Below, piece by piece: positions 54,514 to 64,000 of a stretch of DNA of 64,000 bases. A program made the translations under genes and the position numbers. The stretch's first letter is position 1. The number at the start of each line of letters is the position of its first letter. The stretch comes from Heloderma charlesbogerti (lineage: Eukaryota; Chordata; Lepidosauria; Squamata; Helodermatidae), in contig JANEZZ010002664.1 of NCBI GenBank assembly GCA_026122225.1, positions 1 to 64,000 of the forward strand, in the 5' to 3' direction. The notes under the pieces are model-generated. The model did not search any database and had not been told where the DNA came from. It saw only the letters and a program-made list of their open reading frames with translations.

Positions 54514-55361
54514 GATGATTTTTTTTTTTTTACTTTGCTGAAATGTATTCATATTTACTTGTAGGAAAATACACAAGTTTTTTCTGCTTAGGAAAGGTTG
54601 AATGGAATGGGGGACAATATGCTAAATGTTATGTACTAAGGTAAATTACGTAAATTGTTACGAAACCTCATACGTAATTATTTGCGTATTTTTCCGCATG
54701 ATGAAAAAAACAGCATCTGTCTGTGAATGGGCGATGGAACAAAAGGCACCTGACAATCCTTGAAATACAGACAGAGTTTATTGTTAGTATTATTATTAAT
54801 CCTTTTAAATCTCCTTTCTTTTTTATTATTATCACTGTCATTATTGGTTAGTAAGATTTTTGGCTGGTTAAATTGTTAAGCTTTAATATTATATGTTAGC
54901 TGAAGGGAAATATATGGTTACTGGAAATGAATTATAGGCCTGCTTCCTTGCTATAAGACTGATGATATGATATTGAAATGTAAGGTTGATTATTTATACT
55001 GTATTGAATTGTAATATTGCCAAGGTTTTTTCTTTCTCTTTTTTCCCTTTCCCTTTTCCTCTTTTGTTATTGCTGTGTCCTTCTAAGAATATTGTATTGT
55101 TGGGAAATTGTAGTTATTGATTAGGTTGTTGGTATTGTTTATTTCATTTATAAAGATAAAAAAAATAGAATAAAAAGTATTAAAAAAAAGAAAAAAAGAA
55201 ACACAGATGGAGTTTACGCAGTCTGTACATTCCTCGCTGCCACCATATGAAATCAATTGAAGTGTGGGAAGCCAAGGAGGCTGCTGCCTGCCAGAGAGGT
55301 AATTGTACAACCTCGGCTAGCTTGTAGGTAAGCGCAAGAACCCCAAACCCAGCCCATGGGT

Positions 55362-56353
55362 CACTTCCTTTGGCAGGGGCTCACGGAGAAAGACCGCTGA
55401 CGAAGATCTTAAGGTCCGGGCAGGCACATATGGGAGGAGGCGATCCTTCAGGTAACCTGGCCCCAAGCCGTTAAGGGCTTTGCATGTGAACACCAGCACT
55501 TTGAATCGGGCCTGGAAATGGACTGGCAGCCAGTGCAGCTGGAAAAGTACTGGCGTAATATGAGCTCGCAGGCCAGTCCCTGTTAACAATCTTGTTAACC
55601 AGCTGAAGTTTCCGGACCGTTTTCAAAGGCAGCCCCACGTAAAACGCACTGCAGTAATCCAGACGAGAAGTTATCAGAGCATGGATAACTGTAGCTAGGC
55701 TATCTCTGTCCAGAGAAGGGCGTAGTTGGTATATCAGCCTAAGCAGATAAAAAGTGCTCCGTGCCACTGAGTTCACCTGTGCCTCAAGTGACAGTTCTGG
55801 GTCCAAGAGCACCCCCAAACTACGAACCTGATCCTTTAGGGGGAGTGCAACCCCCTCCAGAACAGGTTGCATATCACCTAGCTGGGCAGATGAACCACCT
55901 GCTAACAGTGCCTCCATCTTGTCTGGATTGAGTCTCAGTTTATTAGCCCTCATCCGGTCCATTACCATGCCCAGGCCCTGATTCAGAACAGCCACTGCCT
56001 CGCCTGGTTTTGATGAGAAAGAGAGGTAGCGCTGGGTGTCATCCGCATATTGATGGCACCTCAGCCCACACCTCCGGATAACCTCCCCCAGCGGTTTCAT
56101 GTAGATGTTAAACAGCATAGGGGATAAAAAAGAGCCCTGTGGAACCCCATGGCACAATTGCCATGGCACAGAGCAGTAATCCCCCAGCACCACCTTCTGG
56201 AATCGGCCATCCAAGCAGGAGCGGAACCACTGCAGCGCAGAGCCTCCAACTCTCAGCCCAGACAACCTATCCAGAAGGACACCGCGGTCGATGGTATCGA
56301 AAGCCGCTGAGAGGTCCAGGAGAATCAACAGGGTCGCGCTCCCCCCGTCCCTC
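55362..56353 (-). pseudogene. Truncated L3-type reverse transcriptase (right arm)
   Basis: Inverted twin of 35246-36237; YADD at 56038-56049. Confidence 0.88.
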
Positions 56354-56423
56354 TTGCGCATTTGCGCAAATTCGCACATGTAAAAAAGTTCCAATTTCCT
56401 CCAAAATGCACCTTGTCACGCTT

Positions 56424-56573
56424 TATTCATTAAAGGAGCTATCTGAGATGCTGAACCCTATCCCCCAAATAGGTTCAGCACCTTGGAAAGCTCCTTTAGA
56501 GTTCAGGCTGCTTCTGACAAAAATCCAAAATGCATTCACAGCCCCACCGAAATAGGAGCCACCAGCCTCCACT
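56424..56573. mobile_element. Foldback MITE fragment (right arm)
   Basis: Inverted twin of 35026-35175. Confidence 0.7.
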
Positions 56574-56773
56574 GGTTACAGGTGGGCAGACTTCGGCTGG
56601 ACATTAGGAGAAATGTCTTGATGGTAAGAGCAGTTCAACAATAGCACCGGTTGCCTAGAGCGGGGTGGTGGGGGTGGTGTTCTGTGCTAGTGGTCTTCTA
56701 GCTGACCCTGATCAGTCATCTGTTGGGGATTCTCTGGTTTTCTTGTGTCGGGTTGGGGGCTGGACTTGATGAC

Positions 56774-57081
56774 TAGAGGGGCATTGAACCTCTTTTAGCC
56801 TGACGGCCGAACTCAGTCTTGGAGAAGCTGTTGGGGGCTGTATTCCAGAGGTGGGAGGGGCCAGGGTCAAAAAAAGGTAGGCCCCCCAAATACAAAACGA
56901 CCAGCATATTATAGCTTAAAGCTCGTGCTGTCAGCAACTCAGCCTTAGGAGAGGCATTTCAACCTTTGAGAAGTGCAGGGGGGGGAGCACAAAAGCTTGA
57001 AAACCATGAAATGATTGGCAGTTGGGGAAAGGGGTGTGGTCAGGAGAAGGGGGCATGCTCAGAAGAAGGGGGTGTGGCCAT
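56774..57081 (-). mobile_element. hAT-like dispersed repeat (right arm)
   Basis: Inverted twin of 34518-34825. Confidence 0.5.
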
Positions 57082-57085
57082 TTTT

Positions 57086-57944
57086 AAAAAAAAAATTACA
57101 TTTCTATACCACCCCATAACCAAAGCCCTCTGGAGGGTTTACGAAAGTTAAAACTTTAAAATACAGTATACAAACTTTAAAAGCCATTTACATGAAAGCA
57201 TATGGACAATATATACCAACAACATATAACTAAAAACAACTTTGAACCAAAAACAATTTAACAACAACAAAAATAAAAATACAACAATACAACAACACAG
57301 CTTAAAACAACACAGCTTAAAAACAGTATGCGAGAGTCAGCAAAAGGAGCGAGAGTTCTTGAAAGGGAAGGCCTGCTGGAATAACAGCGTCGTGAATGCC
57401 TGCTTTAAAACCTTCAACGAGATCCACAGGCGCATTTCTCTCTGTCCCATCAGCCAGGACAGCTAGACTGGTGGGGACGAGGGAGAGGGCCTTCTCTGTG
57501 GTGGCCCCCACTCTGTGGAACTCCCTCCCTAGGGAACTCCGCCATGCCCCCTCTTTAATCAGCTTCCGCCACGCATTAAAAATGTGGTTGTTCAGGCAAG
57601 CATTTGGGGTGGGTTAGGGTATTTTTAGAAATATGATGTTTTTACTGTAGAATTGTATTGTTTTAAACTGTTTTAAACACTTTGTACATCGCCCAGAGTG
57701 GCTGGGTGACAGGCCAGATGGGCGATTAATAAATTTAATAAATAAATAAATAAAATTTCAACCGGCAGGTTGTTCCACAACTGAGGGGCGGCTAAGGAAA
57801 AGGTTCTTTTGCATGTGGCTGCCAGTCTCGCATGAGGCAGCCGCACCAGAGAGCCCTCAGAGGACCTGAGGCGGCGGACTGGGACGCAAGGGAGAAGGCG
57901 CTCCCTAAGGTACCTTGGACCTAGACCATGTAAGGCCTTCACGG
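57086..57944 (-). mobile_element. L3-type LINE split by nested LINE (right arm)
   Basis: Inverted twin of 33655-34513. The nested element occupies 57419-57756 on the plus strand, flanked by TTCAAC on both sides. Confidence 0.8.
57419..57756 (+). mobile_element. Nested L3-type LINE tail (right arm)
   Basis: Inverted twin of 33843-34180. Confidence 0.82.
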
Positions 57945-57953
57945 TAAGAACCA

Positions 57954-58059
57954 GCGCTTTATATTTTTATTTATTATTTATTTATTTACAATATTTATAT
58001 ACCGCTCCTCAACAGAAGATTTCGGAGCGGTGAACAACATGATAAGAATGAAACGATGG
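57954..58059 (-). mobile_element. LINE 3' tail fragment (right arm)
   Basis: Inverted twin of 33540-33645. Confidence 0.65.
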
Positions 58060-58693
58060 TTAAAAGAGTTAAAAAAGTTAAAACATTTTTAAAAAGACAA
58101 ATCCCAACAAAGTTTTAAACTTTTTGCTTGGAAATATTTTGCTCGGAAACAAATTGGCAGCCACATGGGGAACCACAGAGGGACAGACTTGGCCCCCAGA
58201 CAGGAGTTTCAACACCCCTGGCCTGCAAAGATCCCCCCAACTCCGTGTTGCCATCATTCTACGGGGGTGGGATTGCGTATAGTTTTACGATTTCACAGGG
58301 CCAAATTTGGCCCTTGGGTTGCCTGTTGCCGATCCTCCGATTCGTACTGCGGTGTCCCCTCCATCCTGTGAAAACTCCGCAGGAAGGGTTCTGTGTGTCT
58401 AGCCGGATCGGATTAGTGGCTGCTGGGAGATGGTCGAGAGCTGACAGCTCCTTCGGGGCTGTATGAAGGATGGTTTAATTACAGTCTAAGAGTGGCCAGC
58501 ACAACTGTCAAGGGAATGATTTAGAGATTCTCCTGTCAAATATAGCAGTGAGTAGATCATAAGCTTGGGAATATTCAGGATGCCTTTCTAATTTCCTGCC
58601 TTTCTAATTCTCCCATCTTTTTTGTTTCTGGGAAATCAAGGGAGGCTGTTTTAGTATGGGTCACATTATCAATGTACACGGAACTTAGGATAT

Positions 58694-59399
58694 GTTAAAA
58701 CCAAAACCAAAACACCCAGGTCTCTGCCCCCAAGGAGTTTACAATTTCTGTTTTGATAGCCAGGAGAGAAAATAGGCCAAAGAAGGAACAGCAGGAAAGG
58801 ACGATGAATGTGAGTGAGAAACAAAAACAAAACACCCACTTCTCTGCCCCCAAGGAGTTTACAATCTCTATTTTGATAGCTGGAGGAGAAAATAGGAGAT
58901 GAGGGAAGAGTGACAAAGGACAATGAATGTGAGTGAAAAACAAAACACCCAGTTCTCTGCCCCCAAGGAGTTTACAATCTCTATTTTGATAGCTGGGAGC
59001 GAAAAAAGTAGACGAGGGAAGAGCGACAAAGGACAATGAATGTGAGTGAAAAACAAAAACAAAACATCCAGGTCTCTTCCCAAGGAGTTTACAATCTCTA
59101 TTTTGATAGCTGGAGGAGAAAATAGGAGATGAGGGAAGAGTGACAAAGGACAATGAATGTGAGTGAAAAACAAAACACCCAGTTCTCTGCCCCCAAGGAG
59201 TTTACAATCTCTATTTTGAAAGTTGGGGGAGAAAATAGGAGATGAGGGAAGAGCGACAAAGGACAATGAATGTGAGTGAAAAACAAAACATCCAGGTCTC
59301 TGCCCCCAAGGAGTTTACAATCTCTATTTTGATAGTCGAGGGAGAAAACAGGCAGAAGAGGGAAGAGCAGCAAAGGACAATGAATGTGAATGAAAAAGA
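58694..59399 (-). repeat. 113-bp tandem array (right arm)
   Basis: Inverted twin of 32200-32905. Unit number and each unit's private indel are preserved. Confidence 0.94.
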
Positions 59400-59503
59400 C
59401 GCTGCGTTGGTAAGAGAGGGTTGTGAAACAATTTCAAGCGCGCGATGCTATGTGTGTTTAGAGAGAAAAGAGTCCTACACCTCCCAGCATTCCCCAGCCA
59501 GAC

Positions 59504-59824
59504 GTTTCCATAGGGGTGGGAGTGACTTTCAGCCCCAGGGCCAAATTCTGTTTTGGAGGAGCTCTCGGGGGCTGCATCCCAGTGGTGGTGGGCAGGACTG
59601 GAGGCAAAATGGGTGGGCCCTGGAAGAAAAAACATACCAACCAATACGAGCATATTGCTTAAAGCTCTTCCATCCGGTAACTCATCTTTAGGAGAGGCAT
59701 TTGTGAATGGGGAAAAAGACTGCACAAACACCAGCAAACCATCTAATGATCAGTGATTGTGGAAAAGGGGTGGGGCCCTGGGAAGGGGTGTGGCTGCCCG
59801 GGGAACCCGAAAGGGCTGGGCTTG
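59504..59824 (-). mobile_element. hAT-like dispersed repeat (right arm)
   Basis: Inverted twin of 31775-32095. Confidence 0.5.
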
Positions 59825-60143
59825 GCCGCTGGGCTGAGGTTCCCCACCCTGTCTTAGAAAAACGATGTATAAAATATTGAATTTTGCCATGCTAATAATC
59901 AGCATTAATGCCTTGAAACTTTTGGATTGCTGAGCTTAAACTATTTTAAAAGCCTTCTTCAGAATCACTGATAGGGAAGGGGCATGGTTCAGCGGCTACA
60001 GCGCACACTTCGCATGTTTGTTTGTTTTTAAGTTCCAGGGTTAATCTCCTGGTAGCTGAGCTGGGAAGTACCTTTCCATGGGCAAGGCTTTAGAGAACCT
60101 ACCAGCTGTGGTAGGCAATAGTGAGTTAGATGGACTTGGTATG

Positions 60144-61169
60144 AGTTAGAATCACAGAATCGTAGGGTTGGAGGGGGCCTATAAGACCCTTGAGTCCAAC
60201 CCCCTGCTCAGTGAAGGAGTCCAGGTCAGAGAATCCCTGACAGGTGGCTGTCCAGCCTCATCTTGAATGCCTCCAGCGTGGGAGAGCCCACCGCCTCCCT
60301 AGGTCATTGGCTCCGTTGTCATCTTGCTCTAACAGTCAGGACGTTTTCCTGAAGTTCAGCCGGAATCTGGCCTCCTGTCACTTGAGCCCATTATTCCGTG
60401 TCCTGAACTCTGGGATGATGGAGAAGTGATCCTGGCCTTCCTCTCTGGGACCACCTTTCAAGGACTTGAAGAGCACTATCATATCTCCCCTCAGTCTTCT
60501 CTTCTCAGGCTAAACATGCCCAGTTCTCTCAGTCTCTCTTCATAGGGCTTTGTTTCCAGTCCCCTGATCATCTCCATTGCCCTCCTCTGAACCCTCTCCA
60601 GCTTGTCTGCATCCTTCTTAAAGTGTGGCGCCCAGAACTGGACACAATACTCCAGATGAGGCCTACCCAGTGCTGAGTAGAGGGGAACTAGTACTTGACG
60701 GGATTTGGAAGCTATGCTTCTATTAATGCAGCCCAAAAACAGCATTGGCCTTTTTTGCAGCCACATCCCATTGTCGGCTCATATTCAGCTTGTGTTCGAC
60801 AACAATTCCAAGATCCTTCTCGCTTGTAGTGTGTTGAGCCACGTATCCCCCATCTTGTAACTGTGCATTTGGTTTCTTTTTCCTAGGTGCAGAACTTGGC
60901 ATTGATCCCTGTTAAATGTCATCCTGTTGTTTTCTGCCCAGCGCTCCAGCCTATCCAGATCACTTTGAATTCTGTTTCTGTCTTCCAAAGTATTAGCTCT
61001 CCCGCCCAATTTGGTGTCCTCTGCAAATTTGATCAGCATTCCCTGCACCTCCTCCTCCAAGTCATTCATAAAAATGTTGCCGAATCACATGTGGTACAAG
61101 AAATCTCTCAAGAAGATGCAAAGGAACGGAACGCTGGAGAGTGATCTGTAAAAAACAACAACCCAGAAT
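60144..61169 (-). mobile_element. CR1 LINE with FAED motif (right arm)
   Basis: Inverted twin of 30430-31455, including the same catalytic substitution. Confidence 0.85.
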
Positions 61170-61348
61170 GACAGAGGATTCCTAATGCATTGGTTCCAGT
61201 TGTGAAAGAAGACCAGGTAATTCAAAACTTCAAAAGCTGAGGAGAATTTTGGAAGCATTCCTGGCATGGCACCAGCTGATTAAAGCTTCTTCCTGCAAGC
61301 TAAGTCTCCGAGGCTTTTCCAGCCAGATGAACATAATTAAGAAGCTAA

Positions 61349-61649
61349 AAAGAGCAGTGCTGGATCAGACCAAAGGCCTATTTAATGTAGCAGCCATTAA
61401 ATGTAGCTAATGTCACAGCCTCACAAGCACAACACGGCCGCACTAGCACCCTCCCACTTGTATGCCCCAGAACGGGTGGACAGAGGCCTCCAATTCTGGA
61501 GGTAATATATAGCCATCATGACCAGCAACCACTGATAGCCACATCCTCCATGAATTTGTCTAATTCCCTTTTAAAGCCATCCAAAATGGCGGCCATCACT
61601 ACTTCTTGTGGTAGAAAATCCCATAGGTTGCCTATGTGCTGTGTGAAGA
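61349..61649 (-). mobile_element. CR1 LINE fragment (right arm)
   Basis: Inverted twin of 29950-30250. Confidence 0.72.
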
Positions 61650-61656
61650 ACATAAC

Positions 61657-62043
61657 GTAAGAACATAAGGAGAGCCATGCTGGATCCAAGGCTCCATCTA
61701 GTCCAGCATTCTGTTCACACAGTGGCCGACCAGCTGTCAGCTGGGAACCCACATGCAAGACACGAGTGCCACAGCACCTCCTGCCCATGTTCCCCAGCCA
61801 CTGGTGTACATAGGCTCACTGCCTCTGGTACTGGAGGTAGCACAGAGCCATCGTGACTAGTAGCCACCAATAGCCTTCTCCTCCACAAATTTGTCCAATC
61901 TCCTTTTAAAGCCCTCCAAATTGGTGGCCACCACTACATCTTGTGGAAGTGAATCCCATAGTTTAACTCTGCGCTGTGTGAAGAAGGACTTCCTTTGATC
62001 TGTCCTGAATCTCCCATCAATCAGCTTCATGGAATGAGCTCAG
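61657..62043 (-). mobile_element. CR1 LINE 3' portion (right arm)
   Basis: Inverted twin of 29556-29942. Confidence 0.78.
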
Positions 62044-62045
62044 GT

Positions 62046-62644
62046 TCATAGAATCATAGAACAGTAGGGTTGGAAGGGCCTACAAGGCCATCGAGTCCAA
62101 TCCCCTGCCCAATGCAGGAGTCCAAGTCAAAGCATCCCTGACAGATGGCTGTCCAGCCTCGTCTTGAACGCCTCCAGTGGGGGAGAGCCCACCACCTCCC
62201 CAGGGAATTGGCTCCATTGTCACATTGCTCTAACAGTCAGGATGTTTGTCCTAATGTTCAGCCAGAATCTGGCCTCCTGTCACTTCAGCCCATTATTCCG
62301 TGTCCTGCACTCTGGGATGATCGAGAAGAGATCCTGGCCTTCCTCTCTGTGACAACCTTTCAAGGACTTGAACAGCGCTATCCTATCTCCCCTACATGTT
62401 CTCTTCTCCCGTCTTCTCTTCTCCAGGCTAAACATGCCCAGTTCTTTCAGTCTCTCCTCACAGGGCTTTGTTTCCAGTCCCCTGATCATCTTTGTTGCCC
62501 TCCTCTGAACCCTCTCCAGCTTGTCTGCATCCTTCTTAAAATGTGGTGCCCAGAACTGGACACAGTACTCCAGATGAGGCCTCACCAAGGCTGAGTAGAG
62601 GGGAACTAGTACTTCCCGGGATTTGGAAGCTATGCTTCTATTAA
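62046..62644 (-). mobile_element. CR1 LINE 3' end (right arm)
   Basis: Inverted twin of 28955-29553. Confidence 0.88.
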
Positions 62645-62648
62645 TGGT

Positions 62649-62901
62649 TGAGAACCAGTGTGGTGTAGTGGCGAGAGTGTTGGACTGGGAGTCGGGAGAT
62701 CCGGGTTCTAGTCCCCACTCAGCCATGGAAGCGCACTGGGTGACTTTGGGCCAGTCACAGACTCTCAGCCCAGCCTACCTCACAGGATTGTTGTTGTGAG
62801 GCTAAAATGGAGTGGAGGAGGATTATGTATGCCACCTAGGGTTCCTTAAGGAGGACAAAAGGTGGGATATAGATGTAATAAAATAAATAAATAAATAAAT
62901 A
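62649..62901 (+). mobile_element. tRNA-derived SINE (right arm)
   Basis: Inverted twin of 28698-28950. Here the pol III promoter reads directly on the plus strand: box A TGGTGTAGTGG at 62661-62671 and box B GGTTCTAGTCC at 62704-62714. The tail is AATAAATAAATAAATAAAT. Confidence 0.88.
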
Positions 62902-63117
62902 TGATTTTGAGAGAGGGCGAAAACATCTCCCCATCCACTTTCTCCATGCCATACATGATTTTATACACCTCTATCACATCCCTGCTTACTCACCTTTTCC
63001 TCTATGCTAAAGAGCCCCAAATGCTGTACCCTTTCCTCACGGGGGAGCTGCTCCATCCCTTTAATCATTTAGCAAGTCCTTTTCTGCACCTTTTTCAGCT
63101 CTACAAAATCCTTTTTG
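62902..63117 (-). mobile_element. CR1 LINE fragment (right arm)
   Basis: Inverted twin of 28482-28697. Confidence 0.7.
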
Positions 63118-64000
63118 AGAGCATGCAACCAGGGCTACACTCACGGAATGTGCCCCCATTTGAAAGTGCCCCTCACCCCTCTCAGCAGGGTCACCTGACC
63201 CTTTGTATAGCATTTTCAGAGGGCTGGAGGGGCTGCCATGGGTAGGAGGGGGCGGGGTGGTGACCACTTCCACCAGCCCGGTTGCCCCTATAACACTTTT
63301 CTTCAGGGTCTCCAAAGGGGCTCACAGCAAAGGCTTTGCTCAGGGACGGTTAACATATATTTTAATATCTTAATTAAAACAATGATAATGCAAATGTAAT
63401 AATTTTACATGCATAACCCACCAAAAAAATACAACAGAGCACAGCCCCCCCAAAGTTCTGTTGTTGTTTTTCCCCCCAGCTTGAGTCCACAACAAAAATA
63501 TAAATAAAACTTCTCTTTGAAGCTTGATTTTCTGCTGGCCAAAGAAGGAAAAGTTTCTACGTAGTTCACTTCAGCTCTGCAGTGATCTTCTCAAGGTGGA
63601 TCAGGGTCCAGCAACACAGGAACTTTGTTAAACGGCCCTTTATACAATATAGAGGAACATAAATAAACAAGGAACTCATAGTGTTTGTAAAAAAAAATCA
63701 TAACTTGTTAAACTTTTTTTCAAAAGGAAACCTCCCTACTAACCAGTCTTAAGGTTCAGGGTCTTACAGGGAGGAGAAAACAAGCTTCTTCTACATTGAG
63801 TTCTGGTAACTCCTAAAATGTTGGCCGCTCTCTAACTCACTCCTTTACTGAGCATGTGCAGAATATTCTCTCAGAATTCTTAAAGAAAATTATACCAGTG
63901 GGTTACACTCGCACCTAACTCTGGATCCAACTCACGGTCGTCCAGGCATGGTTGCAGCATAGATTTGCATAAGGGCCTTACGCCGTTAGCAGTTTTATTT
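63118..64000. other. No recognised feature, palindrome outer region (right arm)
   Basis: Inverted twin of 27599-28481. No transition out of the palindrome is seen before the window ends. Confidence 0.5.

Larger units (their letters stand above)
45800..64000 (-). repeat. Right arm of giant perfect palindrome
   Basis: Reverse complement of 27599-45799. The arm continues to the end of the window, so it may be longer. Homopolymers, the (TTC)n tract and the (TC)n(AC)n tract have the same lengths as their partners. All elements listed below for the left arm recur here on the opposite strand. Confidence 0.97.

Noticed and set aside
27599..64000. Interpreting the twin LINE frames as separate young insertions
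   Set aside because: The identity extends far beyond the LINEs through all flanking sequence, so the copies arose by duplication of the whole arm (real or artefactual), not by independent transposition.

Overview
This window is repeat-dense vertebrate DNA, most likely from a squamate reptile (lizard or snake). The reasoning is inference from repeat content. It combines abundant CR1 and CR1/L3-type LINEs, a full-length BovB (RTE) LINE, tRNA-derived SINEs with an (AAAT)n tail, many hAT-type foldback MITEs and solo LTRs. I found no host protein-coding exon that I could defend. Every open frame longer than about 200 codons belongs to a LINE reverse transcriptase or endonuclease, and most other open frames are fortuitous.

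The left part (1-27598) is a mosaic of nested insertions. The clearest items are: four hAT MITEs (6824-7478, 10764-11246, 15525-15954, 26865-27357) with 8-bp target-site duplications; two solo LTRs (7858-8397 and 20380-20913), each with a perfect 5-bp duplication; a 3.2-kb BovB (22764-25973) with a 12-bp duplication; a 5S-rRNA-like sequence joined to a CR1 tail (14420-14602); an 89-bp minisatellite (14611-15148); and a 70-bp minisatellite grown inside a MITE (3125-3601).

The right part (27599-64000) is one enormous inverted repeat. Position x on one side is the complement of position 91599-x on the other. The centre lies between 45799 and 45800 with no spacer, and each arm is at least 18,201 bp. 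The right arm runs off the window, so the outer ends are not seen. I noticed no difference between the arms: all open frames match residue for residue, and microsatellites and homopolymers have identical lengths. Two CR1/L3-type LINEs (42297-45510 and 46089-49302) face each other head to head across the centre. Such a perfect, spacerless palindrome is either a fold-back assembly or read artefact, or a very recent inverted duplication or actively converted palindrome. Sequence alone cannot decide, but the identical microsatellite lengths favour artefact.

Each arm carries, from outside inward: an unrecognised stretch, CR1 copies with an inserted tRNA-SINE, a 113-bp tandem array, nested L3 insertions, a truncated L3, a block of apparently single-copy sequence that looks like conserved non-coding DNA (38060-38640 and 39290-39480 on the left), a hAT element, a short VNTR, a (GAA)n tract, another CR1, and the L3 at the centre. 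No genes act together here in a pathway; the interest lies in genome structure and transposon biology.
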